The notes beneath the pieces were generated by a model, which ran no database searches, had not been told where the DNA came from, and saw only the letters and a list, made by a program, of their open reading frames with translations. From positions 1-48,653 of the forward strand of contig JAGGUZ010000026.1 of assembly GCA_021158225.1 (NCBI GenBank): a stretch of 48,653 nucleotides of DNA. The letters run 5' to 3'. Shown here piece by piece: positions 23,845-30,721 of the stretch (position 1 is the first letter of the stretch; each line of letters opens with the position of its first letter). Both the position numbers and the translations under genes were made by a program. Source of the stretch: a bacterium (GTDB taxonomy: Bacteria > Patescibacteriota > Gracilibacteria > UBA1369 > PNNO01).

Positions 23845-25011
23845 ATGAATTTAAGTCTGCTACTGTCCCTAGTGTTCCTCCTTACTTTTATTTTTGGGAA
23901 AATTATTGAAAAAATAAGAATTCCATGGATATTTGCTGCATTGTTTCTAGGCTTAATAATTTCGATTAACAATCCTTTTAGTACAATAACTTCATCAGAA
24001 AATTTTAAGTTTTTATCCGAGCTGGGGATGTATTTTCTTTTATTTATTATTGGACTTGAATTACAAATAGGTAAAATGCTAAAGCAAGGAAAATTTATAT
24101 CAGAACTAACATTTTTACTCGTTTTTACCGAAACTTTTTTTGGAGCTTTAATTGTGCATTATATTTTTGGTGTAAATTGGGGAATCTCCTTTCTAGTAGC
24201 ATCTTCATTTGCAACAGTTGGTGAAGCAGTATTAGTTCCTATTTTGGATGAATTTAAACTGGCAGATACAAAATTCGGGCAAACAATTCTTGGAGTTGCT
24301 ACATTGGATGATATCGTCGAAGTACTTACTGTTATTGTCGCTTCTGCAATACTTGGTTATTCGGGGGGTTATACCGGAGAATCATTCATTAATAACTTGT
24401 TGCTTTTAGGGTTACTGTTTTTTATTCCTTTTCTCTTACTGCTATTTAGAAAAGAATTGAACCATTTTAAGTTTAAAGGAATTCCTGTACTTTTTCTTTT
24501 CAGTTTATTTATGTTCTTTCTTCTAATCGGTATTGGGGAATTTGTGGAATCCGGAGCACTGGGAGCTCTTATTGCCGGCATATCCTTAAAGGAAATTTTG
24601 AATAAAAAACAGATATCCTATATAAAATCGACAGTGGAAATCATATCCTATGGCTTTTTTGTACCGATATTTTTTGTCAATGTTGGCTTAGAAACAAACG
24701 TAAATTTTATAATCTCTGCCCCACTTCTTGTTTTGCTCGTAGTTGCAATGACAAAAAGTACTAAAATCATCACGAGTTATCTTGTTGCCAAAAATATAGT
24801 GGGGAAAAGAAAATCAATACTGCTTGGAATCGGACTTTCGGTGAAATTTAGTACCAGCATAGTCATACTAACAATGCTTATTGAAAATAATATTATTTCA
24901 TCTGCTTTATATTCAACACTCATCGGAGCAATGATACTTTCCAAGTTCATTATTCCTGTTTTGTTTTCTCAACTAATTCAAAAATGGGATCTCACATTTG
25001 AAAAAGCTTGA
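23845..25011 (+). CDS. CPA2-type Na+/H+ (or K+/H+) antiporter, membrane domain only
   Basis: The 388-residue protein has about eleven to twelve membrane helices. It shows CPA2 features: FLSELGMYFLLFIIGLEL, SFATVGEAVLVPIL and the ion-binding Asp pair in ATLDDIVEVLTV (about residues 155-156). The C-terminal TrkA-N/RCK domain of KefB/KefC is absent, so any regulation must come from elsewhere. It ends with TGA, evidence against a UGA-recoded genetic code. It is divergent from the permease and convergent with the IscU-like gene. Between them (25012-25091) no clear terminator hairpin is seen. Confidence 0.87.
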   Translation: MNLSLLLSLVFLLTFIFGKIIEKIRIPWIFAALFLGLIISINNPFSTITSSENFKFLSELGMYFLLFIIGLELQIGKMLKQGKFISELTFLLVFTETFFGALIVHYIFGVNWGISFLVASSFATVGEAVLVPILDEFKLADTKFGQTILGVATLDDIVEVLTVIVASAILGYSGGYTGESFINNLLLLGLLFFIPFLLLLFRKELNHFKFKGIPVLFLFSLFMFFLLIGIGEFVESGALGALIAGISLKEILNKKQISYIKSTVEIISYGFFVPIFFVNVGLETNVNFIISAPLLVLLVVAMTKSTKIITSYLVAKNIVGKRKSILLGIGLSVKFSTSIVILTMLIENNIISSALYSTLIGAMILSKFIIPVLFSQLIQKWDLTFEKA

Positions 25012-25091
25012 CGAACTCTATTGACGAGAAGATTTGATAATAAATGCTATCGACAAGCTATCGCCAACTACAGCTACTAATATAATTTTAT

Positions 25092-25499
25092 TCATTTATT
25101 CTTCTTATAATCTTCTATCGCATTTTTAATTGAATTTATAGCTATTTCAGCACATTCATATTTCATTCTCGGAAGCCCTTTATCTCCTTCTTTATAAAAA
25201 TCAAGGACATCATCAAGGGTAAATTTTTGTGCATCATTCAATGACTTTCCCTTTGACATTTCTGTAATCGCCGAACCTGATGAAGCGGAACCTACACATC
25301 CCGTATAGAGAAATTTAGCATCTTTAATTATATCGTCATCAATTTTTAAATATGTGATAATTATATCTCCACAATCACCAACAGCTTCACCTTTAGCATC
25401 AAAATCTTTTATTTCCCCAACATTTTTTGACTCATTAACATATATAATAGCTTTATCTGAAAATCCTGATTTTTTTAATAATTCTATGTTAAACGGCAT
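25092..25499 (-). CDS. IscU/NifU-like Fe-S cluster scaffold
   Basis: The 135-residue protein keeps the three scaffold cysteines in family context: GDCGDIIITYLKID (about residue 43), LYTGCVGSASSGSAITEM (about 68) and MKYECAEIAINSIKNAIEDY (about 112), with the usual terminal helix. The Asp beside the first Cys is also present (GDCGD). It is therefore a probable assembly scaffold for iron-sulfur clusters. No cysteine desulfurase is adjacent, unlike classical isc or suf operons. It lies downstream of the ArsR/TauE cassette on the same strand, with a 62-nt gap that holds a possible promoter, so its link to the cassette is uncertain. Confidence 0.85.
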   Translation of the reverse strand: MPFNIELLKKSGFSDKAIIYVNESKNVGEIKDFDAKGEAVGDCGDIIITYLKIDDDIIKDAKFLYTGCVGSASSGSAITEMSKGKSLNDAQKFTLDDVLDFYKEGDKGLPRMKYECAEIAINSIKNAIEDYKKNK

Positions 25500-25516
25500 A
25501 TATAAATTTGGTTAGA

Positions 25517-25536
25517 TTAGATCTAAATAAATTATA
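25517..25536 (-). promoter_or_regulatory. possible promoter and palindrome upstream of the IscU-like gene
   Basis: Minus-strand TATAAT (25536-25531) lacks a good -35. Just after it, at the expected start point, is the perfect palindrome TTAGATCTAA (25517-25526), which could be an operator. A separate TTGACA at 25549-25544 is wrongly spaced for this -10. Confidence 0.35.
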
Positions 25537-25561
25537 ACATTCGTGTCAATAGCCTGGTTAA

Positions 25562-25771
25562 TTAAGCCAACATAAATATTTTTGCCGAAACTACAATTAG
25601 AGCAATACCTATTAAAACCTGAAATGGTTTTCGCCAGCTTTTTGGAAAAAACAAGTTTGTAAATTCAAAGATATAATGTATCCCTGTCCATAAACCCGCC
25701 CCAAGTAAAATAACCCATAGAAAAATATTTATTGCATCAAAAATCGACATACCAAACAGAAACAACAGCAT
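25562..25771 (-). CDS. small two-helix membrane protein
   Basis: The 69-residue hydrophobic protein (62 residues if the internal ATG at 25750, MSIFDAINIFLW, is used) has two membrane helices (about 14-30 and 48-66) flanking a short loop with NLFFPKSWRKPF. No cysteine, His pair or known signature is seen. It overlaps the preceding 37-residue ORF by 35 or 14 nt, so it belongs to the ArsR/TauE cassette. I prefer the shorter form but cannot decide. Family not recognised. Confidence 0.55.
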   Translation of the reverse strand: MLLFLFGMSIFDAINIFLWVILLGAGLWTGIHYIFEFTNLFFPKSWRKPFQVLIGIALIVVSAKIFMLA

Positions 25772-25850
25772 AAGAATCGTAAAATTTGATATTAACCCCT
25801 GCAGTTACAATTCCTACCACCAACATGGTGAGAATAAGTAATTGTGCCAT
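25737..25850 (-). CDS. possible 37-residue single-helix membrane peptide
   Basis: Not in the ORF track because of its length. ATG 25850 follows the TauE/SafE stop by 11 nt. The product begins MAQLLILTMLVVGIVTAGVN, a clear membrane helix, and ends with an aromatic tail (SYAVVSVWYVDF). Its stop overlaps the start of the next small membrane protein. Tight spacing inside an operon is the main support. It could be a small transporter subunit or a chance ORF. Confidence 0.45.
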   Translation of the reverse strand: MAQLLILTMLVVGIVTAGVNIKFYDSYAVVSVWYVDF

Positions 25851-25861
25851 AATAAAATCGG

Positions 25862-26647
25862 TTAAATAATATTAATAATCATCCATAAAGATGCGGAAAC
25901 AAGAAGGATGGCAAGTCCAACCCTTAAAAACTTTTCATTCATTTTCGCATGTAACCGAGCTCCAATTTGAGATCCGAATAAAACAAAAATTCCAATTATA
26001 ATACACAATTCCCAGTCTATTCCTCCTCTTGCAACATGCCCAATAAATCCCATTAAAGAAGAGACAAATATCAAAATCGTGTTTGTTCCCATTGCTATTT
26101 TTATCGGCATACCACCCAAAATTATTGCAATTGGGATAATTAATCCGCCACCGGAGATACCAATCATCCCGGCTAAAAATCCAACCAAGCCCACGCTAGT
26201 TAAGAGATAAAGTAAATGAGCGTCATATTCTCCTGCCGACAACTTTCTATGCCAAACTCCAAATGAGCCAAGTTTAACTTTAATATTTTTGTTTAGAAAT
26301 AATAAAAAAGCGGAAATAAGAAGAAAAATCGCAAAAGTAATCTTTAAATAAATTTCAGGAATGCCAAAAGAGACAAATCCTCCAAGAAATGAAAAGACAG
26401 CAATCACAAATACCAGTACTAAAGCCAAATTCCAATCTATAAGTTTATGCTTACGTGAATAAACAAATGCCATTGAAAGTCCCTGCAGAGAAATAAGAAA
26501 CAAACTAACTCCGGCAGCATCATAAAATGTAACCGGCAACAAAGCTAAAATCGCAAGCAAGTAGAAACTCCCCCCACCTTTTCCGAAGATAGAAAAAACA
26601 AGAGAGATTAAAAAGATTACGATAGATGTCAGAGCAATTTCATTCAT
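25862..26647 (-). CDS. TauE/SafE family membrane transporter
   Basis: The 261-residue protein has about eight membrane helices arranged as two halves, each with the family glycine-rich segment. These are FGKGGGSFYLLAIL at the N-terminus and GFLAGMIGISGGGLIIPIAIILGGMP in the second half. TauE/SafE proteins move sulfite, sulfoacetate, thiosulfate or other small anions. Here it follows an ArsR regulator and a redox disulfide protein, so a sulfur-related or metalloid-thiol substrate is a reasonable guess but unproven. The start is 3 nt after the stop of the 42-residue ORF. Confidence 0.85.
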   Translation of the reverse strand: MNEIALTSIVIFLISLVFSIFGKGGGSFYLLAILALLPVTFYDAAGVSLFLISLQGLSMAFVYSRKHKLIDWNLALVLVFVIAVFSFLGGFVSFGIPEIYLKITFAIFLLISAFLLFLNKNIKVKLGSFGVWHRKLSAGEYDAHLLYLLTSVGLVGFLAGMIGISGGGLIIPIAIILGGMPIKIAMGTNTILIFVSSLMGFIGHVARGGIDWELCIIIGIFVLFGSQIGARLHAKMNEKFLRVGLAILLVSASLWMIINII

Positions 26648-26650
26648 ATT

Positions 26651-26779
26651 TTAACTAAACCAGTGTTTAACATGCGGTGTAAAATGTAAATATAACATCA
26701 AAATCGGAGCCTGAAAAAGCGCAACAATCGCCGGAACAATTGACATATACATTCCCTTTTCACCAAATACTGCAACCAT
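26651..26779 (-). CDS. 42-residue membrane ORF overlapping the disulfide-protein gene out of frame
   Basis: Too short for the ORF track. ATG 26779 lies inside the upstream gene in another frame, exactly where the thioredoxin-like domain should end (...DEIKGWL). Its stop is 3 nt before the TauE/SafE start. The product (MVAVFGEKGMYMSIVPAIVA, then a Leu/Met-rich helix and HFTPHVKHWFS) looks like a natural membrane segment. The competing frame is an implausible Arg/Cys-rich tail. It is therefore probably the real coding frame here: either a small protein or a remnant joined by a frameshift. Confidence 0.5.
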   Translation of the reverse strand: MVAVFGEKGMYMSIVPAIVALFQAPILMLYLHFTPHVKHWFS

Positions 26780-27000
26780 CCTTTAATTTCATCAATGCTC
26801 GCAATTCTTCCCGCGGTTTTAATATCATCTCCGATTACGAGTGCAGGAGAACTCATAACGCCATAATCAACAATTTCATTTACATCTGTAATATAGTCAA
26901 TCTCAACATCATGTAATTCTAACTGTTTGATAGTCTCTTCAGCATTATGTTTAAGCAACTGGCAACTTGGGCATCCTGAGCCTAAAACCTTAATAATCAT
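26698..27000 (-). CDS. redox-active disulfide protein (small thioredoxin fold, TM0996/MTH895-like)
   Basis: The 100-residue ORF begins IIKVLGSGCPSCQLLKHNAEE, with a CPSC active site at residues 10-13, and has the family cis-Pro segment YGVMSSPALVIGDDI. Members usually stop after about 77 residues, near EIKGWL. The last 24 residues here (basic, FRRLLRFFRLRF) look like out-of-frame translation. Either the stop codon was lost, or the gene is frameshifted onto the overlapping 42-residue ORF. The start overlaps the ArsR stop by ATGA. Such proteins accompany permeases and ArsR regulators in many genomes and handle thiol-disulfide exchange. Confidence 0.8.
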   Translation of the reverse strand: MIIKVLGSGCPSCQLLKHNAEETIKQLELHDVEIDYITDVNEIVDYGVMSSPALVIGDDIKTAGRIASIDEIKGWLQYLVKRECICQLFRRLLRFFRLRF

Positions 27001-27299
27001 GATAAAAAATGATTAAGAATATCATTATATTTTGCAATTTCTTTATTGTTCAATTTATAAGTTACTTTAAGACCTTTTTTTTCCGATGAAACCAATTTTA
27101 AATCTTTAAGTGTCTTTAAATGATGAGAAGCAAGATTTTGAGGGATTTGTAAAGCCTGCCAAATATCGCATACACAAAGCTCACCACCTTTAAGCAAACA
27201 AAGAATTTTAAGCCTATTTTCATCCCCTATTATCTTTAAGAATTTTTGTAGATCATTAATTGATTTTTTGCCTTTTTGTGAGAAACAACTAAATTGCAT
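26997..27299 (-). CDS. ArsR/SmtB-family repressor with CxC metal site
   Basis: The 100-residue winged-helix protein has the helix-3 metal motif ELCVCDI, as in As(III)/Sb(III)-sensing ArsR and the cadmium sensor CadC. A recognition helix follows (NLASHHLKTLKDLKLV) and a beta wing (SEKKGLKVTYKLN). An extra Cys at position 5 of the N-terminus (MQFSCF) could be a third thiolate ligand. It should bind the perfect palindrome just upstream and repress its own operon until thiophilic metal, metalloid or persulfide binds. The stop overlaps the disulfide-protein start. Confidence 0.9.
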   Translation of the reverse strand: MQFSCFSQKGKKSINDLQKFLKIIGDENRLKILCLLKGGELCVCDIWQALQIPQNLASHHLKTLKDLKLVSSEKKGLKVTYKLNNKEIAKYNDILNHFLS

Positions 27300-27305
27300 A
27301 GCAAA

Positions 27306-27329
27306 TATATATCAATACTAATTGATATA
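27306..27329 (-). promoter_or_regulatory. ArsR operator overlapping a leaderless promoter
   Basis: TATATCAAT-ACTA-ATTGATATA (27308-27329) is a perfect 9-4-9 inverted repeat of the size and AT-rich character of ArsR/SmtB operators. It ends 8 nt before the ArsR ATG (27299). A minus-strand TATATA (27311-27306), 6 nt before the ATG, overlaps it, so repressor binding would block the polymerase. Confidence 0.75.
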
Positions 27330-27351
27330 GTATATCCTAACAAAAGCTCGG

Positions 27352-29061
27352 TCAAGACAATTTCTCGTCTGCTGAATCAATTAATCTGAAATAAAGTTTT
27401 TGCATATATTCACGGAGTAGTCGCGCCGTACAAAAACTATCCATTACCATAATTCGAGAATTTTGCATATATTTTACCCATTTCTCAGGCACACCAGAAT
27501 TATTACAATCGTAATACATCGGCACAATCTTACTATGTAACGTAGCAAGGATACTCTCAGTTACGTCATCACTATCTATATACCAACCTACATTAGTCAA
27601 ATTTACTTCATCAACCCAACCATCTTTTGTGCTAAAAGGCAAAGAACCATTTATTGCAGCCTTCATCCCACTTGTACCACATGCTTCAAAACCAACAATC
27701 GGCGTATTAAGCCAAACATCACAACCCGCTGTAAGCTTTTTTGCCAACTCCATACCATATTCCGGCAAATATACAACACTGCCGGAGAGCTCGTGTTTTA
27801 TTAAAGATTTAAGTTTTTCAAGCATGGCAATTCCATCCCCATCGTCCAAATGAGGCACACCGGAAACAACAAGGTGCACAGGCCTGCCCGCATCCTGCGC
27901 AATCTTTTTAAACTCCTCGACATCATCCAGCACGGCAAACGGACGTTTATATGCAACAAAACGCCTAGCCCAGCCAATAAGCAGCTCATTTCTTCCCCAT
28001 TTAACGCCAGTTTTGTCTTTAATATACGAAAGCAACTCGGCTTTTTCTTCCTGATGTTTTTTCCAAAATCTACTAACCTGCGAAACATCGATATTAACTT
28101 TATCCCACGTTTTTACATGTATTCCATTGGTTATACCGACCATCTGATAATCCGGCCAAATCTCGAGAGCCTTTTTTGCATGCAATTTACTTACTGCACT
28201 TGTAACTCCGGACATACGTAAAAGTAGCATAGTCATTGAGAACATACTCGACTCCTGAACTGATCCAAGTTTTACAAGATCGGCAAGAGGGATCTTAATT
28301 TGATTCGCATATCTGGCAAGTAAAAGTGAGACAAGATCGTTACTGTAAACCTCATAGCCCGCGCTTACAAGCGTGTGATTGGTAAAGGCCACACGTTTTT
28401 TAACAAATTGCTCCGCTTCCTCAAGAGTTAAATCTTTATCTTCAATTTCATGACGAATCAATTCAAATACCAGCATTGCGGAATGTCCCTCGTTTAGATG
28501 ATACACGGAAGGCTTAATCTTAAGCACTTCAAGAAGGCGTAAACCGCCTATTCCAAGAACAATTTCCTGTTTTAGACGAGCTTCTTTATTCCCAACATAA
28601 AGACAATCGGTTATTTCCCTATCAATTTCCGTATTTCCATCAACATTTGTATCCAACATATATACTGAATTTTCGCCTTGTTTAAATTCCCAAGTTTGTA
28701 CAAGCACATCATGATCCTGTATTGGTACACGGATAATCAGATTCTCTTTTTTTTCATTTAAAACAGGTTTAAAATCAACTCTCTCCGGGGCATGGCGAAC
28801 AGTCACTTTTACAACCTTCCCGGAATTATCACTATATCCTTTGTGATAATAAAGCCCAAGAGCAACAAAGGGAACCTTTCTATCGGCAGCTTCACGAACG
28901 ATATCGCCCGCCAAAATACCAAGTCCGCCAGCATATGTTTTTATATTTTTTTTAAGAGCATACTCGGCACAAAAATACGCAATCGGATGTTTCTTAATAT
29001 ATTTAAATTGCTTTTCTGAGCGCTGTGTATCAAACCAGCTACATTCTTGTTTGTAATTCAT
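27352..29061 (-). CDS. glgP: glycogen/alpha-glucan phosphorylase (short GT35 type)
   Basis: GlgP releases glucose-1-phosphate from glycogen. The 569-residue protein is much shorter than the 800 or so residues of E. coli GlgP. The motifs EACGTSGMKAAINGSLPFSTKDGW (PLP and phosphate region, about residues 450-475) and FCAEYALKK...YAGGLGILAGD near the N-terminus match the compact bacterial/archaeal alpha-glucan phosphorylase group. YHLNEGHSAM and VFTNHTLVSAGYE-like segments (AFTNHTLVSAGYE) are also present. The start is 8 nt after the glgA stop, forming a glgA-glgP operon for both synthesis and breakdown of glycogen. Confidence 0.92.
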   Translation of the reverse strand: MNYKQECSWFDTQRSEKQFKYIKKHPIAYFCAEYALKKNIKTYAGGLGILAGDIVREAADRKVPFVALGLYYHKGYSDNSGKVVKVTVRHAPERVDFKPVLNEKKENLIIRVPIQDHDVLVQTWEFKQGENSVYMLDTNVDGNTEIDREITDCLYVGNKEARLKQEIVLGIGGLRLLEVLKIKPSVYHLNEGHSAMLVFELIRHEIEDKDLTLEEAEQFVKKRVAFTNHTLVSAGYEVYSNDLVSLLLARYANQIKIPLADLVKLGSVQESSMFSMTMLLLRMSGVTSAVSKLHAKKALEIWPDYQMVGITNGIHVKTWDKVNIDVSQVSRFWKKHQEEKAELLSYIKDKTGVKWGRNELLIGWARRFVAYKRPFAVLDDVEEFKKIAQDAGRPVHLVVSGVPHLDDGDGIAMLEKLKSLIKHELSGSVVYLPEYGMELAKKLTAGCDVWLNTPIVGFEACGTSGMKAAINGSLPFSTKDGWVDEVNLTNVGWYIDSDDVTESILATLHSKIVPMYYDCNNSGVPEKWVKYMQNSRIMVMDSFCTARLLREYMQKLYFRLIDSADEKLS

Positions 29062-29069
29062 ACGAGTCG

Positions 29070-30641
29070 TTAGTTTTGTTCTTGTTTGTATGCGGGATGT
29101 GCCACCTCACCGATTGCACGACGACGAGTCTCTTTTGCACGATAATACAGCCTAATATATTTTTTTGCCACATGTTTCCACGAGAAATCACAAGAGAGAG
29201 CGTTCGCAACCAATATATACCAAAGCGCTTTGTGTTCATAGATCGTTAATGCCTCTATAACTGCAGCATAAAGCGACCACGGATCTTTTTGTTTAAATGA
29301 AAAGCCGTTACCCTTTCCAGTTTTTGGATCAAAATTATGAATAACATCTCTAAGTCCTCCTGTTCTTCTAACAATCGGAATAGCACCATAACGAAGTGCC
29401 TCAAGGGCAACAATTCCCCCGGGCTCAAAAACACTCGGGATAAGAAGCATATCCGTACCTGCAAATATTTTTCTAGGCAAACGAAAATTCGGAAACAAGT
29501 GCAAGCCGATTCTTTCAGGATATTTATTTTGCAATTCAATCAGTTTGTTTCTATATTCCTCATTTCCGCTACCAAGCACAATCACCTGGACATTTTTCTT
29601 TTCATTAAGTAAATGGGGTAACATTTTAATCATCATATCCATACCTTTTTGTGACGATAGACGCCCAGAATAAGCAATAAGTGGAGCATTTGGATCCACG
29701 GGCAAAGAAAATTCCCGCTGAAGATCTTCCTTATTTATAGCACGATTTTCCACAAAGGAATTTTTTGTATAATGCTTCTTAATTATCGGATCCGTACGCG
29801 GATTAAATTCTTTTGTATCAAGTCCATTTAAGATACCGCTTAATTTACCCTGGATAGCTATTAAAGTTTTATCAAGTCCCTCGGCATATTCCGGAGTTAA
29901 CACTTCAATCGCATGTGTGGGACTAACCGTATTTACAAGATCAGCATAGTTAAGCCCGCGTTTTAATGCGTTTTGACTTTTAAGCTTTGGTGAGTTAAGA
30001 GTAGCTAACGGATTTAAACAATTGTCTTTTTCTTTATTTTCAAGATACTTAAAATCCCCATTTCCCTGATATTTAAAATTGTGAACCGTTAAAACTATTG
30101 GAATTTCATTTAACATATCCCTATAACGTAGATCTTTCCTTGCCAGTTCAATAAAATACGATGTATGCCAATCGTGGCAATGAATAACTTCCGGAAACCA
30201 GCCATCCTTTTCCTCTTTTAGTTTAAGTAGCCATTCTAAAGTAACTTTGGAAAATAGCGCGAACCTAATATGATCGTCACTATAGCCAAACACATTTTCT
30301 CTTAATCCGTAATATTCCTCATTTTCTAAAAAATAAGTGTACGATTCACCTTTAACCCCCGAAATGGACGAAACCCTACACTTAACAAAATTGTCTCCTT
30401 GTCTTTTTCTATTTGCGTGCCAACTATGGAAAAGAGGTACACTAATATCCCATGAGCTTATCTCTCTTTTTTGAAAGTTATCATCATCAATATAACTATT
30501 CATCGCTCCATAGCGTGGTGTAAATATCCGCACATCATTGTTTTTGGTAGACAGAGCCCTCGGAAGGAAATACATGACTTGGGAAAGTCCCCCCACAGTA
30601 ACAAACGGAGCAACCTCTGCCGCCAAGAAAAGAATCTTCAT
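29070..30641 (-). CDS. glgA: glycogen synthase (GT5)
   Basis: GlgA elongates alpha-1,4-glucan from ADP- or UDP-glucose. The ORF track begins at 30710; the family begins at MKILFLAAEVAPF, so ATG 30641 is chosen (523 residues), supported by a promoter ending 6 nt before it. The GT-B fold is visible: HCHDWHTSYF, the ADP-binding SGRLSSQKGMDMM and PSVFEPGGIVALEALRYGAIPIVRRTGG (read in parts). Unusually, the N-terminal KTGGL/KVGGL motif reads TVGGL, so the conserved Lys that contacts the nucleotide sugar is missing. Donor use may differ. The glgP gene follows by 8 nt and malQ is divergent. Confidence 0.92.
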   Translation of the reverse strand: MKILFLAAEVAPFVTVGGLSQVMYFLPRALSTKNNDVRIFTPRYGAMNSYIDDDNFQKREISSWDISVPLFHSWHANRKRQGDNFVKCRVSSISGVKGESYTYFLENEEYYGLRENVFGYSDDHIRFALFSKVTLEWLLKLKEEKDGWFPEVIHCHDWHTSYFIELARKDLRYRDMLNEIPIVLTVHNFKYQGNGDFKYLENKEKDNCLNPLATLNSPKLKSQNALKRGLNYADLVNTVSPTHAIEVLTPEYAEGLDKTLIAIQGKLSGILNGLDTKEFNPRTDPIIKKHYTKNSFVENRAINKEDLQREFSLPVDPNAPLIAYSGRLSSQKGMDMMIKMLPHLLNEKKNVQVIVLGSGNEEYRNKLIELQNKYPERIGLHLFPNFRLPRKIFAGTDMLLIPSVFEPGGIVALEALRYGAIPIVRRTGGLRDVIHNFDPKTGKGNGFSFKQKDPWSLYAAVIEALTIYEHKALWYILVANALSCDFSWKHVAKKYIRLYYRAKETRRRAIGEVAHPAYKQEQN

Positions 30642-30647
30642 ATGTCT

Positions 30648-30676
30648 ATTATAGCATAATATGTCAATCCTCTCAA
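30648..30676 (-). promoter_or_regulatory. strong leaderless promoter of glgA-glgP
   Basis: On the minus strand, TTGAGA (30676-30671), a 17-bp spacer and extended TGC-TATAAT (30653-30648) end 6 nt before ATG 30641. All elements are near consensus, so the mRNA should start at or within a base or two of the ATG. Confidence 0.8.
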
Positions 30677-30689
30677 TTTGTGGTATAAT
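30661..30689 (+). promoter_or_regulatory. promoter of malQ, overlapping the glgA promoter
   Basis: ATGTCA (30661-30666), a 17-bp spacer and a perfect TATAAT (30684-30689) lie 32 nt before ATG 30722. It overlaps the opposing glgA -35 region, so the two divergent promoters probably compete. Confidence 0.5.
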
Positions 30690-30721
30690 TGCTTGCACAG
30701 TCATTCTCATCCAAAATTAAA

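Noticed and set aside
23845-25011. UGA-recoded genetic code (as in Absconditabacteria/Gracilibacteria)
   Set aside because: Several clear genes end with TGA at the expected length, and no in-frame TGA interrupts a conserved domain.
27629-29612. Plus-strand ORFs within glgP and glgA
   Set aside because: They are antisense shadows of strongly conserved genes, with no promoter and no recognisable domain.
30642-30721. N-terminal extensions of glgA and malQ in the ORF track
   Set aside because: Both cross the divergent promoters and precede the family-conserved N-termini.
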